DNA from: Candidatus Caccoplasma merdavium
GTDB taxonomy: Bacteria > Bacteroidota > Bacteroidia > Bacteroidales > UBA11471
Assembly: GCA_018715595.1 (NCBI GenBank)
Contig: DVLI01000011.1
Location: 43,501 to 107,500, forward strand
Length of the DNA stretch: 64,000 bases
Direction: 5' to 3'
The number at the start of each line of letters is the position of its first letter. Within the stretch, counting starts at the first letter, position 1. The translations under genes were made by a program, and so were the position numbers. The notes under the pieces were generated by a model that had not been told where the DNA came from, did no database searches, and saw nothing but the letters and a program-made list of their open reading frames with translations. This document shows positions 7,702-16,832 of the stretch, one piece after another.

Positions 7702-9549
7702 ATGTCAGAACAAACACATGTGAAAGAATTAGAAAATGTAGTCGTTCGTTTCTCGGGCGACTCGGGCGACGGCATGCAACTGGCCGGCAACCTCTTTTCT
7801 AACATTTCGGCCGCCATCGGAGACGAAATATCGACCTTCCCCGATTATCCCGCCGAGATACGCGCCCCGCAAGGAACACTGGGCGGAGTATCAGGATTCC
7901 AAGTACACATAGGCAAAGGCGTTTACACCCCCGGCGACAAAGCCGATGTGCTGGTAGCCATGAACCCTGCGGCGCTGAAAACCAACATCAAATATGTAAA
8001 ACCCAACGGTGTCATACTCTTCGACACCGACTCATTCGAGAAAAGCGACCTCGAAAAAGCCGCTTTCAAGACCGACGACCCCTTTGCCGAACTCGGCATC
8101 ACCCAACAACTCGTGCCCGTGGCCATCACCACCATGGTGAAAGACTCCCTCGCCGACTCAGGACTCGACAACAAAGCCATACTGCGTTGCAAGAACATGT
8201 TCGCCCTCGGCCTCATCTGCTGGCTCTTTGAACGCCCGCTCGAACAGGCCGAACACCTGTTGCAAAACAAATTCGCCAAAAAGCCGTCGATTCTCGAAGC
8301 CAACATCAAGGTCATGACCGACGGATACCACTACGGCGGAAACATTCACGCCTCGGTCACCACCTATCACATCGAAACCAGCGATGCCAGAAAAGGTATC
8401 TATACCGACATCAACGGCAACCGCGCCACGGCACTGGGGCTCATCGCCGCCTCCGAAAAATCGGGACGCCCCCTCTTCCTGGGCAGCTACCCCATCACCC
8501 CGGCCAGCGACATTCTGCACGAATTGGCCAAACGCAAGGACCTCGGCGTGAAAGTGGTACAGGCCGAAGACGAAATCGCCGGCGTATGCACCGCCATCGG
8601 CGCCAGTTTCGCCGGCGACCTGGCCGCCACCTCGACCTCGGGACCCGGTCTCGCCTTGAAGAGCGAAGCCATAGGTCTCGCCGTCATGGCCGAATTGCCG
8701 CTCGTCATCATCGACGTGCAACGCGGCGGACCATCGACCGGCCTGCCCACCAAGTCGGAACAGACCGACCTGCTGCAAGCCCTCTACGGCCGCAACGGCG
8801 AGTCGCCCGTTGTCGTGCTGGCCGCCTCGACCCCGACCAACTGCTTCGACATGGCCTTCCAAGCCGCCAAAATCGCGCTCGAACACATGACCCCCGTCAT
8901 CTTGCTCACCGACGCCTTCATCGCCAACGGCTCCTCGGCCTGGCGCATTCCCGAAATGAGCGAATACCCCGACATCAAGCCCAACTATGTAAAACCCGAA
9001 ATGCTCGCCGAGGACTGGAAACCCTACAAACGCGACCCCGAGACACACGTCCGTTACTGGGCCATACCGGGCACCGAAGGCTTCATGCACCGGCTGGGCG
9101 GTCTCGAAAAAGACAATGTGACCAGTGCCATATCGACCGACCCCGCCAACCACCAACGCATGACCGACCTGCGTCAGGCCAAAATCGACTACATCGCCAA
9201 CTGCATTCCCGCCCTCGAAGTCAAGGGGAACCCCGATGCCGACCTGCTCGTCGTAGGCTGGGGCGGCACCTACGGACACCTCTTCTCGGCCGTCGATGAG
9301 CTGAACCACGAAGGCAAGAAAGTGGCACTCGCACACTTCAACTACATCAACCCCCTGCCCGCCAACACCGCCGAGGTGCTGAAACGCTACAAGAAAGTGG
9401 TCGTATGCGAACAGAACAACGGACAGTTCGCCACCCAGCTCTGCGGCAAAATCCCGGGGCTCGTCGTCAACCGCTTCAACCGCGTACAAGGCCAGCCTTT
9501 CATGGTAAGCGAGCTGAAAGAACATTTCATTAAACTTATGGAGGAATAA
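7702..9549 (+). CDS. korA: 2-oxoacid:ferredoxin oxidoreductase, fused gamma-alpha subunit (likely 2-oxoglutarate)
   Basis: Large subunit of a ferredoxin-dependent 2-oxoacid dehydrogenase interconverting a 2-oxoacid plus CoA with acyl-CoA, CO2 and reduced ferredoxin. In its 615 residues the gamma domain (about 10-190, VVRFSGDSGDGMQLAGN) precedes the pyrimidine-binding alpha domain (about 220-500, with GSYPITPASDILHELAK and QAEDEIAGVCTAIGASFAG) and the C-terminal domain (VVGWGGTYGHL...VCEQNNGQFATQL). This gamma-alpha order is the KorA form of Bacteroidota. Specificity for 2-oxoglutarate rather than branched-chain oxoacids is inferred. korB follows after two bases. Confidence 0.92.
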   Translation: MSEQTHVKELENVVVRFSGDSGDGMQLAGNLFSNISAAIGDEISTFPDYPAEIRAPQGTLGGVSGFQVHIGKGVYTPGDKADVLVAMNPAALKTNIKYVKPNGVILFDTDSFEKSDLEKAAFKTDDPFAELGITQQLVPVAITTMVKDSLADSGLDNKAILRCKNMFALGLICWLFERPLEQAEHLLQNKFAKKPSILEANIKVMTDGYHYGGNIHASVTTYHIETSDARKGIYTDINGNRATALGLIAASEKSGRPLFLGSYPITPASDILHELAKRKDLGVKVVQAEDEIAGVCTAIGASFAGDLAATSTSGPGLALKSEAIGLAVMAELPLVIIDVQRGGPSTGLPTKSEQTDLLQALYGRNGESPVVVLAASTPTNCFDMAFQAAKIALEHMTPVILLTDAFIANGSSAWRIPEMSEYPDIKPNYVKPEMLAEDWKPYKRDPETHVRYWAIPGTEGFMHRLGGLEKDNVTSAISTDPANHQRMTDLRQAKIDYIANCIPALEVKGNPDADLLVVGWGGTYGHLFSAVDELNHEGKKVALAHFNYINPLPANTAEVLKRYKKVVVCEQNNGQFATQLCGKIPGLVVNRFNRVQGQPFMVSELKEHFIKLMEE

Positions 9550-9551
9550 CC

Positions 9552-10565
9552 ATGGACAACAAAGTATATACCGCAAAAGATTACAAAAGCGACCAATATG
9601 TGCGTTGGTGCCCCGGGTGTGGCGACCACGCCATCGTAAACACCCTGCAAAAAGCCATGGCCGAGCTGGGCGTTCCCCCGCATGAAATCGCCGTCATTTC
9701 GGGTATCGGCTGCTCCTCGCGCCTGCCCTACTACATGAACACCTACGGCTTCCACACCATTCACGGTCGTGCCGCCGCCATCGCCACCGGAGTGAAAACC
9801 GCCAATCCCGCCCTCACCGTATGGCAGGTCAGCGGCGACGGCGACTGCCTCGCCATCGGCGGAAACCACTTCATACACATTCTACGCCGCAACGTCGATG
9901 TCAACATCTTGCTGCTCAACAACAAAATCTACGGCCTCACCAAGGGACAATACTCCCCCACGAGCGACCGCGGAGCCATAACCAAATCGTCGCCCTACGG
10001 CACCGTCGAAGACCCCTTCATTCCCGCCGAGCTCACCTTCGGTGCCCGCGGACACTTCTTCGCCCGCGCCATCGACGTCGACCTCGAAGTCTCGAAAGAG
10101 TGCATGATAGCCGCCGGCCGCCACAAAGGAGCCGCCGTGGTCGAGATACTCCAAAACTGCGTCATCTTCAACGACAAGATACACAGCTATGTGGCCGACC
10201 GCGAGTTCCGCGCCGACCGCACCATACACCTGCGCCAGGGCGAAAAGATGCTCTTCGGCAAGAACATGGACAAAGGTCTCGTTCTCGACGGCTATAAACT
10301 CAAAGCCGTCACCGTAGGCGAAAACGGCGTCACCCTCGACGACATTCTCACCCACGACGCCACCTCGGCCAACGACATCATGCACCAGATGCTTGCCATG
10401 ATGGACGGCCACGAACTCCCCCTGGCTGTCGGCGTGATACGCGACGTCGAAGCACCGACCTACGAAAAGGAGGTCGAGGCCCAAGTCAATGCCGTGCGCG
10501 CCAAGAATCCCAACAAGACCCTGCGCGACCTGCTCCTCGAAGGCGACACCTGGGAGGTAAAATAA
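9552..10565 (+). CDS. korB: 2-oxoacid:ferredoxin oxidoreductase, beta (TPP-binding) subunit
   Basis: Thiamine-diphosphate-binding partner of the upstream subunit. At 337 residues it has RWCPGCGDHAIV near the N-terminus, GIGCSSRLPYYMNTYGFHTIHGRA, and the TPP/Mg motif GDGDCLAIGGNH...NNKIYGLTKGQ. KorB-type subunits of this kind lack an own ferredoxin-like domain, as seen here. It begins two bases after the korA stop and ends 22 bases before a strong terminator, so korAB form a two-gene operon. Role probably in the reductive branch of the TCA cycle or amino-acid fermentation. Confidence 0.93.
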   Translation: MDNKVYTAKDYKSDQYVRWCPGCGDHAIVNTLQKAMAELGVPPHEIAVISGIGCSSRLPYYMNTYGFHTIHGRAAAIATGVKTANPALTVWQVSGDGDCLAIGGNHFIHILRRNVDVNILLLNNKIYGLTKGQYSPTSDRGAITKSSPYGTVEDPFIPAELTFGARGHFFARAIDVDLEVSKECMIAAGRHKGAAVVEILQNCVIFNDKIHSYVADREFRADRTIHLRQGEKMLFGKNMDKGLVLDGYKLKAVTVGENGVTLDDILTHDATSANDIMHQMLAMMDGHELPLAVGVIRDVEAPTYEKEVEAQVNAVRAKNPNKTLRDLLLEGDTWEVK

Positions 10566-10587
10566 TCGTTCCCCCCTATACATGGCG

Positions 10588-10622
10588 AAGGGCTGCCGAG
10601 TGTCTCGGCAGCCCTTCCTTTT
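10588..10622 (+). terminator. Intrinsic terminator after korB
   Basis: A perfect 13-bp stem (AAGGGCTGCCGAG at 10588-10600 with 10604-10616), a TGT loop, then CCTTTTTT. Stops korAB before the convergent protease gene. Confidence 0.92.
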
Positions 10623-10677
10623 TTACCCGTGAAAGAGAACGACCGACGCTCCCTCGCATGACAACCGGAGAGAAACG

Positions 10678-11901
10678 TCATTCATATATCAGCGTGGAAA
10701 GCGCCGATTCATCGAAAATTTCGTTTGCCACCTCACGCAGTTCCTCCGCCGAAACGGCCTCGATGCGGGCAAAGGTTTCTTCGAGAGAATCGTACTTGCC
10801 ATAGTAGAGGAACGCCTTGCCCATGCCCAGCGCCATATTCTCGCTGTTCTCGGTACCCACCGCAATCTGCCCCATGAACTGACGTTTCGCCATGGCCAGT
10901 TGCAAGCCGGTAAGAGGGTGCTCTCGCAGCCGCTGCAACTCCCGCGACAGAAGCGAGAGACAACGGTCGACCTTCGACGGGTCGGTACCGAAATAGACGG
11001 CAAAAACCCCCGTATCGGTATATGTGGTCACCGACGACTCCACCGTATAGACACAACCCGTCTTTTCGCGCAACGCGATATTGAGGCGGCTGTTCATGCC
11101 GGGGCCGCCCAAGAGGTTGTTGAGAAGGAAAAGCGCCGTGCGACGAGGGTCATACATGTCATAAGCCCGGTTACCCACCAAGACATGCGCCTGATGCGTA
11201 TCGAGCGGCACGCGCCTCACAAAAGGCTCATAACGGCCGGGAAGAGCGCGCCGCGACAAAGGAGCACCGGCACCGGCCTCGCCCATGTGGCGCGCAAGCG
11301 TGGCCACCACCCGGGAGAGAGGGAGCTCCCCGCGATAGAAAAAGACCATGTTCGACGGGCGGTAATAGCGCGACAAAAAAGAGAGCCCGTGAGAAGGTCC
11401 GAACGAGAGCAGCGTGTCGCGGTCGCCCAAGATGTTGTGTCCCAAGGGGTGATGGCCGAACAGATAATTCTCGAACTCATCATAAATCAACTCCGAAGGG
11501 GTATCGCGATAAGAGTTGATTTCGTCGAGAATCACCTCCACCTCTTTCTCAACTTCTGACTCGGGAAAACGCGAGTGGAGTATGAGGTCGCTCATCAACT
11601 CGACGGCGCGGGCAAGATGCTCCGACAAGAACACCGAATAGAGGACCGTCTCCTCCTTGGTCGTGTAAGCGTTCAGCTCACCGCCCACCGTCTCCATGCG
11701 ATTGAGAATGTGCCACGATTTGCGCCGCCCGGTCCCCTTGAAAAGCAGATGCTCCACGAAGTGGGCCAATCCGTCCTCGCCTTCGCCCTCGTCGCGCGAA
11801 CCGGCATGTACCGTGAAACCGGCATAAGAGACCTTCGAAGGGACAAACTGGTAAATCATCTGCAACCCGTTGGGCAACATATATGTCGAATAATCGGCCA
11901 T
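10678..11901 (-). CDS. M16 family zinc peptidase (pitrilysin-like)
   Basis: Predicted metalloprotease of 407 residues, the single-unit size of mitochondrial-processing-peptidase-like bacterial proteins. The inverted zinc motif HxxEH is seen in AHFVEHLLFKG near residue 42-46, with the third ligand Glu in VEVILDEINSY. R/Y substrate motif region GPGMNSRLN lies in the C-terminal half. The chosen ATG (MADYSTYMLPNG) follows the promoter by about 15 bases; the frame is open further upstream but that would be untranscribed. No signal peptide, so cytoplasmic peptide or targeting-peptide degradation is likely. Monocistronic. Confidence 0.88.
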   Translation of the reverse strand: MADYSTYMLPNGLQMIYQFVPSKVSYAGFTVHAGSRDEGEGEDGLAHFVEHLLFKGTGRRKSWHILNRMETVGGELNAYTTKEETVLYSVFLSEHLARAVELMSDLILHSRFPESEVEKEVEVILDEINSYRDTPSELIYDEFENYLFGHHPLGHNILGDRDTLLSFGPSHGLSFLSRYYRPSNMVFFYRGELPLSRVVATLARHMGEAGAGAPLSRRALPGRYEPFVRRVPLDTHQAHVLVGNRAYDMYDPRRTALFLLNNLLGGPGMNSRLNIALREKTGCVYTVESSVTTYTDTGVFAVYFGTDPSKVDRCLSLLSRELQRLREHPLTGLQLAMAKRQFMGQIAVGTENSENMALGMGKAFLYYGKYDSLEETFARIEAVSAEELREVANEIFDESALSTLIYE

Positions 11902-11920
11902 AACAAGAATTTTTACGCGA

Positions 11921-11928
11921 CAAAAATA
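11921..11928 (-). promoter_or_regulatory. Predicted promoter of the M16 peptidase (-7 element TATTTTTG)
   Basis: Minus-strand TATTTTTG, 20 bases upstream of the ATG at 11901. No clear -33 element. Confidence 0.45.
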
Positions 11929-12014
11929 CGACAATAAAACGACGGGGAGAAAAGAAAAGCGCAACGGCACTCAGAAAATCGGGAAAAAGGGAAAAAGATT
12001 CCCCAAAAAATATG

Positions 12015-12022
12015 TACCTTCG
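12015..12022 (+). promoter_or_regulatory. Possible promoter of the SIS gene (TACCTTCG)
   Basis: One mismatch to TAnnTTTG, 33 bases upstream of the ATG at 12056, in an A-rich stretch. No -33 element seen. Confidence 0.3.
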
Positions 12023-12055
12023 TGAAAATGTTTCACGCAAAGCCCGCCCGAAAAC

Positions 12056-12676
12056 ATGACCTCGCAAGAACGCATGCAGAAAATCCTGCAACAAGAAGCA
12101 ACCGCCATTCTCAATATCCCCCTCGGTGACCCGTACGAGAAGGCCATCGCCCTCATCATCGAACAGGTGCACCGCAAAAAAGGCAAACTCGTGACCAGCG
12201 GCATGGGCAAAGCCGGGCAAATCGCCATGAACATTGCCACGACCTTCTGCTCCACGGGAATTCCCGCCGTGTTTCTCCACCCCAGCGAAGCCCAGCACGG
12301 CGACCTCGGCATCTTGCAGGAAAACGATGTGATGCTGGTCATCTCCAATTCGGGGAAAACCCGGGAGATTCTCGAATTACTCACGCTCGCAAAACGTTTA
12401 AGACCCGAGTTGCAATTCATCGTCATCACCGGGAACGACCGCAGCGAGTTGGCACAAAAAGCCGATGTATGCCTCTTCACCGGAGCACCGGCCGAGGTAT
12501 GCCCCCTCGGTCTCACCCCCACCACCTCGACGACGATGATGACCGTCATCGGCGACATACTCGTGGTGAGCATCATGCAGGAAACCGGGTTCGACGCCAC
12601 CCAATATGCCCTGCGCCACCACGGCGGCTACCTGGGACAACGCTCCCGCGAACAATCGGAACAATCGACCAAATAA
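12056..12676 (+). CDS. SIS-domain sugar-phosphate isomerase, KdsD/KpsF-like without CBS domains
   Basis: The 206-residue protein is a single SIS domain with the KdsD hallmarks: VTSGMGKAGQIA, the HPSEAQHGDLG loop, ISNSGKTREI and APAEVCPLGLTPTTSTT. In KdsD these bind ribulose-5-phosphate/arabinose-5-phosphate, the first step to KDO for lipopolysaccharide. Full KdsD/KpsF has about 320 residues with two C-terminal CBS domains; those are absent here and the gene ends cleanly. A PfkB sugar kinase follows 19 bases downstream, which suggests a small sugar-phosphate pathway. Arabinose-5-phosphate isomerase activity is plausible but not proven. Confidence 0.8.
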   Translation: MTSQERMQKILQQEATAILNIPLGDPYEKAIALIIEQVHRKKGKLVTSGMGKAGQIAMNIATTFCSTGIPAVFLHPSEAQHGDLGILQENDVMLVISNSGKTREILELLTLAKRLRPELQFIVITGNDRSELAQKADVCLFTGAPAEVCPLGLTPTTSTTMMTVIGDILVVSIMQETGFDATQYALRHHGGYLGQRSREQSEQSTK

Positions 12677-12695
12677 CCCCCAACACACCCGTCTT

Positions 12696-13634
12696 ATGCG
12701 CAAAATCATCGGTATCGGAGAGACCATTCTCGACATCATTTTCAAAAACGGCCGCCCCACACAAGCCGTGCCGGGCGGTTCCACCTTCAACTCCATGGTC
12801 TCTCTGGGACGCTTGGGACTCCCCGTGCGTTTCATCACCGAAATCGGCAACGACACGGTAGGAAACATCATTCTCGACTTCATGCGCGCCAACGGCCTGT
12901 CGACCGAAAACATCGACCTCTTCGACGACGGATATGCCCAGTCGCCCATCTCCCTGGCATTCCTCAACGAGAACAACGATGCCCGATATGCCTTCTACCA
13001 CAACTTCCCCCAGAAACGGCTCGACTTCGTATGGCCCATCGTCGAGGCCGACGACCTGGTGATCTTCGGCTCCTATTTTGCCGTGGACCCTCTGTTGCGG
13101 GACAAGATACAGGAATTCATCTCCTACGCCCACGAGCAGAAAGCCATTATCTACTACGACGTCAACTTCCGCAAGTCACATGCCCATGAAGCCATGCGCA
13201 TCATGCCGGCCTTCATCGAGAACCTCGAATATGCCGACATCGTGCGCGGCTCGGCCGAAGACTTCGAGATACTCCTCCATGAGAACGACCCCGAAAAACT
13301 CTACCGCCGGCGCATCGTCTTCGACACCCCCAATTTCATCTTCACCGACGGAGGAAACGGCGTCGACGTTTTCTGCCTGGACGGGCATCGCCATCTCGAC
13401 ACGCCGCCTATAAAAACAGTCAGCACCATAGGCGCCGGAGATAATTTTAACGCAGGTATACTTTTCGCCCTGTGGCACAACAACATCACCCGGGAAGAGC
13501 TTCCGACACTGCCCATCGACCGCTGGGAAGAGGTCGCAAAGCACGGAATCGCCTTTGCATCAGAAGTTTGCCAATCATTCGACAACTACATTTCCACCTC
13601 TTTTGCCGCCCGTTACAAAGAGACAGACCATTAA
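12696..13634 (+). CDS. PfkB family carbohydrate kinase
   Basis: A 312-residue ribokinase-fold kinase. The N-terminal GIGETILDIIF and PGGSTFNSMVSLGRLG (the di-Gly PfkB signature 1) bind sugar; the C-terminal STIGAGDNFNAGI, the DTxGAGD-type anion hole with catalytic Asp, is present (signature 2). It begins 19 bases after the SIS gene, without an evident promoter, so the two are probably one operon. Fructokinase, ribokinase or adenosine kinase would all fit; the substrate cannot be named. The upstream extension of the frame overlaps the SIS gene and is not homologous. Confidence 0.88.
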   Translation: MRKIIGIGETILDIIFKNGRPTQAVPGGSTFNSMVSLGRLGLPVRFITEIGNDTVGNIILDFMRANGLSTENIDLFDDGYAQSPISLAFLNENNDARYAFYHNFPQKRLDFVWPIVEADDLVIFGSYFAVDPLLRDKIQEFISYAHEQKAIIYYDVNFRKSHAHEAMRIMPAFIENLEYADIVRGSAEDFEILLHENDPEKLYRRRIVFDTPNFIFTDGGNGVDVFCLDGHRHLDTPPIKTVSTIGAGDNFNAGILFALWHNNITREELPTLPIDRWEEVAKHGIAFASEVCQSFDNYISTSFAARYKETDH

Positions 13635-13705
13635 AATCCATTTTTTATCCGGTATTAATAATCATTAAAGGAATTAAAGTTTCAGTTTCCCTCTATATAT
13701 TTGGT

Positions 13706-13713
13706 TATCTTTG
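13706..13713 (+). promoter_or_regulatory. Predicted promoter of the phosphatase-like lipoprotein (TATCTTTG)
   Basis: Perfect -7 element 24 bases upstream of the ATG at 13737. A second match, TATATTTG, starts at 13695. The position excludes an in-frame start at 13701. Confidence 0.5.
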
Positions 13714-13736
13714 TCTTAACAGAACCGGATTCCCAC

Positions 13737-14801
13737 ATGGCGAAACTCACATCGAAATGTCTTTTGGCACTCCTGCTCGTTTTGGTATCCTGCACACCAA
13801 AACTCACTGATATAGAGGCAATTTGCGAAAACACCAACGATTCGTGCTATATCATCAAGTGGGAAGTATGGCCCGAAAGTCACGGACATGTGAAGATTTA
13901 TGCATCGACCAGCCCCAAAACATTCGACCTCAAAAGCGAACCCGTTGCCCGATGCAAGATTTCCGATAAAATCTGCCACATCACCTTTGACAAAGCCGTT
14001 GACACACGGTATTATTTCCTGCTGCAATTCAACAAGAAAGACCATTACGTCGTTGCCACACGCGCTCCCCACATCGAAAACGTCAACAACCTAAGAGACT
14101 TGGGAGGCTACGAAAGCAGCCACAAGAACGCCGTGAAATGGGGCTACCTGTTCCGCTCGGGTTGCATGCAAGACATCGACAGCACCGGCATCAAAAAAAT
14201 CAACAGCCTCGGCATCGGCACCCTCATCGATTTCTCCGACCACTCCCGGCATGCAGCACTCGACCCGGAACTGAAAATCGGGCAAATACGGCATCTGCCC
14301 ATCAACCTCATCACGACAAGCCACATCTATGACCGGCTGAAAAACGAGACCCTGCGACGCGGCGACGCCAACATCTTCCTGCAAGACCTCTTCATCGCCC
14401 TCATCGACTCGGGCGCCCCCCTCTATCGGGAAATGTTCGACATACTTCTCGACGAGAACAACTATCCCGTCATACTCAGCGACAAATTCGGAAAAGATTA
14501 TGTGGGCTTTGCCAGCGCCCTCGTGCTCGCAGCCCTCGATATACCCGAGGAGACCATCTACCAAGACTTCACCCTGAGCAACCAATACCTCGACCGGCGC
14601 GCCATCTCATTTGACTGCGCCGAGAGCTCGACCGACACCCAAGAAGCGGCCACGGCGCTCATGACCGTACGCAAACGCCAGCTTTTCTGCGCCATACGCC
14701 GCATCAAAAACCGCTACGAAAGCCTCCAAGGGTACCTCGAAAAAGAGATGGGCCTCACCCCCGAGAAGCGGAAAACACTGCAAGACATACTCCTTTACTG
14801 A
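13737..14801 (+). CDS. Phosphatase-like lipoprotein with a degenerate active site (Y_phosphatase3-like)
   Basis: A 354-residue predicted lipoprotein: signal LLALLLVLVSC with lipid-accepting Cys19, then an N-terminal beta-rich part (about 30-110) and a tyrosine-phosphatase-like domain. NLRDLGGYES...VKWGYLFRSG (118-142) is the clear family mark. The P-loop, expected to read HCxAGKDRTG (CX5R), reads SDKFGKDYVG at 248-257: the nucleophilic Cys is Asp249 and the Arg is Tyr255, while GKD and the final Gly are kept. It therefore should not be a catalytically competent Cys phosphatase. It is monocistronic. A phosphopeptide-binding or purely structural role is possible; I do not assign one. Confidence 0.75.
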   Translation: MAKLTSKCLLALLLVLVSCTPKLTDIEAICENTNDSCYIIKWEVWPESHGHVKIYASTSPKTFDLKSEPVARCKISDKICHITFDKAVDTRYYFLLQFNKKDHYVVATRAPHIENVNNLRDLGGYESSHKNAVKWGYLFRSGCMQDIDSTGIKKINSLGIGTLIDFSDHSRHAALDPELKIGQIRHLPINLITTSHIYDRLKNETLRRGDANIFLQDLFIALIDSGAPLYREMFDILLDENNYPVILSDKFGKDYVGFASALVLAALDIPEETIYQDFTLSNQYLDRRAISFDCAESSTDTQEAATALMTVRKRQLFCAIRRIKNRYESLQGYLEKEMGLTPEKRKTLQDILLY

Positions 14802-14865
14802 ACCTCCCGCCGCCAAGCCCCGCCGAAATATCAGGGCACATGGCCCAAATACCGAAATTATCCCT

Positions 14866-14873
14866 TACCTTTG
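14866..14873 (+). promoter_or_regulatory. Predicted promoter of the DEAD-box helicase (TACCTTTG)
   Basis: Perfect -7 element giving a leader of about 110 bases before the ATG at 14990. Long leaders are common for cold-shock RNA helicases, but I see no conserved element in it. Confidence 0.5.
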
Positions 14874-14989
14874 CCGGCAAATCTTTTCCAACGGCCTGTC
14901 TCGCCTCGATTTCTTGCCGCACCTCCCGCAAAAATCGCCCAGCAGCTACGCGAAGAGAAATCATTCATTGCACTAATTACGCCACACAC

Positions 14990-16774
14990 ATGAAGACTTT
15001 CGAAGAATTGGGCATTTGCCCCGAAATTCTCAAAGCCATTACCGAGCTCGGATATGAACAGCCCATGCCCGTGCAAGAAGAGGTCATACCGCTCCTGCTC
15101 AACGAGAAAACCGACATCGTAGCCCTCGCCCAAACAGGCACCGGCAAGACAGCCGCCTTCGGGCTGCCCATCATACAGAAGACCGACCTCTCGACCCTCT
15201 CGACCCAGACCCTCATTCTCAGCCCCACCCGCGAGCTCTGCCTGCAAATCGCCGGCGACCTCAACGACTACTCGGCCCACATCGAGGGGCTGAAAGTGCT
15301 CCCCGTCTACGGAGGTTCGAGCATCGAGAGCCAGATACGCACCCTGAAAAAAGGCGTGCACATCATCGTCGCCACCCCCGGTCGCCTCATCGACCTCATC
15401 AACCGCGGCATGGTGCACCTCGACCAGGTGCGCACCGTCATCATGGACGAAGCCGACGAGATGCTCGACATGGGATTTACCGACAGCATCAACGAGATAC
15501 TCTCCCAAGTACCCGAAGAGCGCCAAATGCTGCTCTTCTCGGCCACCATGCCCGCCGACATCGCCCGCATCGCCCAGCAATACATGCACGCCCCCCGCGA
15601 AATAGTCATCGGCAGCAAAAACGAAGGCGCCGAAAACGTCAAACACGTCTATTACCTCGTCCACGCCAAAGACAAATACCTCGCACTGAAACGCATTGCC
15701 GACTACTACCCCAACATCTACGGCATCATCTTCTGCCGCACCCGCCTCGAAACCCAGGAAATCGCCGACGCCCTCATCAAGGACGGCTACAACGCCGACT
15801 CCCTGCACGGCGACCTCTCGCAACAACAACGCGACGCGGTGATGCAGAAGTTCCGCCTGCACAACCTGCAACTGCTCGTCGCCACCGACGTCGCCGCCCG
15901 GGGACTCGATGTCGACAACCTCACCCATGTCATCAACTACGGCCTGCCCGAAGACATCGAGACCTACACCCACCGCAGCGGACGCACCGGCCGGGCCGGC
16001 AAGACAGGCACCTCCATCGCCATCATACATGTGAAAGAGAAACGCCGCATGCGCGACATCGAACGCATCATCGGCAAAAAATTCGAAAAAGGCACCATAC
16101 CCACCGGGAAACAGATTTGCGAAAAACAACTCTACAACCTCATCGACCGCATCGAGAAAGTAAAAGTCAATGAAGAAGAGATTGCCACCTACCTGCCCGT
16201 CACCCTCAAACGGCTCTCGTGGCTCTCGACCGAAGACCTCGTGAAACGAGTCGTCTCGCTCGAATTCAACCGTCTCATCGACTATTATGCCGATGCCGAC
16301 GAACTCGACATACCCGACGACAACACGCCCCGCGAAGCGAAAACCAAAGAACGCACGCACAGCCGCAACCGGCAGGCCACCCCGGGATTCACCCGCCTGC
16401 GCATCAACCTGGGCAAAGCCGACGGCTTCTATCCCAACACGCTCATCGACATGATCAACCGCAACGTGCCCGGCCGGGTGGCCATCGGGAAAATCGACAT
16501 TCTCCCCGACTTCGCCCGCTTCGAAATCGAAGAAAAAGAGTCACATCGCACCCTGGCCATGCTCAAAAACCTCAACTTTTTCGGCAAACGGGTGCAAGTA
16601 TCCCTCGACTCCGCCACCGGCAAAGACGAGCAGGAAAATGTCGAGAAAACGCGCATTCATCGAAAAAAAAGCGAACACGAACCTTCCCGGCCCCGCCGCA
16701 AAGGCTATGCCTTCGACGAGAGAAAAGGAAAAAGCCACAACTATTCAGGAAAGAAAGCGCACAAAAATAAGTAA
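14990..16774 (+). CDS. DEAD-box ATP-dependent RNA helicase with DbpA-type RNA-binding domain
   Basis: RNA helicase of 594 residues, probably for ribosome assembly or RNA decay at low temperature (CsdA/DeaD-like). Motifs in order: FEELGICPEILKAI and PMPVQ (Q motif), AQTGTGKTAA (I), PTRELCLQ (Ia), TPGRLIDL, MDEADEMLDMGF (II), FSATMP (III), ARGLDV and HRSGRTGRAG (V, VI). A DbpA-like RNA-binding fold follows at about residues 465-540 (FTRLRINLGKADGFYP...GKIDILPDFARFEI), then a Lys/Arg-rich tail. Upstream frame is open but non-homologous and crosses the promoter; this ATG starts the Q motif. Confidence 0.93.
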   Translation: MKTFEELGICPEILKAITELGYEQPMPVQEEVIPLLLNEKTDIVALAQTGTGKTAAFGLPIIQKTDLSTLSTQTLILSPTRELCLQIAGDLNDYSAHIEGLKVLPVYGGSSIESQIRTLKKGVHIIVATPGRLIDLINRGMVHLDQVRTVIMDEADEMLDMGFTDSINEILSQVPEERQMLLFSATMPADIARIAQQYMHAPREIVIGSKNEGAENVKHVYYLVHAKDKYLALKRIADYYPNIYGIIFCRTRLETQEIADALIKDGYNADSLHGDLSQQQRDAVMQKFRLHNLQLLVATDVAARGLDVDNLTHVINYGLPEDIETYTHRSGRTGRAGKTGTSIAIIHVKEKRRMRDIERIIGKKFEKGTIPTGKQICEKQLYNLIDRIEKVKVNEEEIATYLPVTLKRLSWLSTEDLVKRVVSLEFNRLIDYYADADELDIPDDNTPREAKTKERTHSRNRQATPGFTRLRINLGKADGFYPNTLIDMINRNVPGRVAIGKIDILPDFARFEIEEKESHRTLAMLKNLNFFGKRVQVSLDSATGKDEQENVEKTRIHRKKSEHEPSRPRRKGYAFDERKGKSHNYSGKKAHKNK

Positions 16775-16804
16775 TTAAGTCTATCGGGGCAGTGAAATAT
16801 TTTG

Positions 16805-16812
16805 TACTTTTG
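16805..16812 (+). promoter_or_regulatory. Predicted promoter of the GH3-metG unit (TACTTTTG)
   Basis: Perfect -7 element 21 bases upstream of the ATG at 16833, in a short AT-rich gap after the helicase. Confidence 0.5.
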
Positions 16813-16832
16813 TTTCACTAAAAAAGAAGCAT

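Noticed and set aside
14858..16360. Minus-strand open frame of 500 codons over the DEAD-box helicase
   Set aside because: Antisense to all helicase motifs; composition is that of a reverse-complement shadow.
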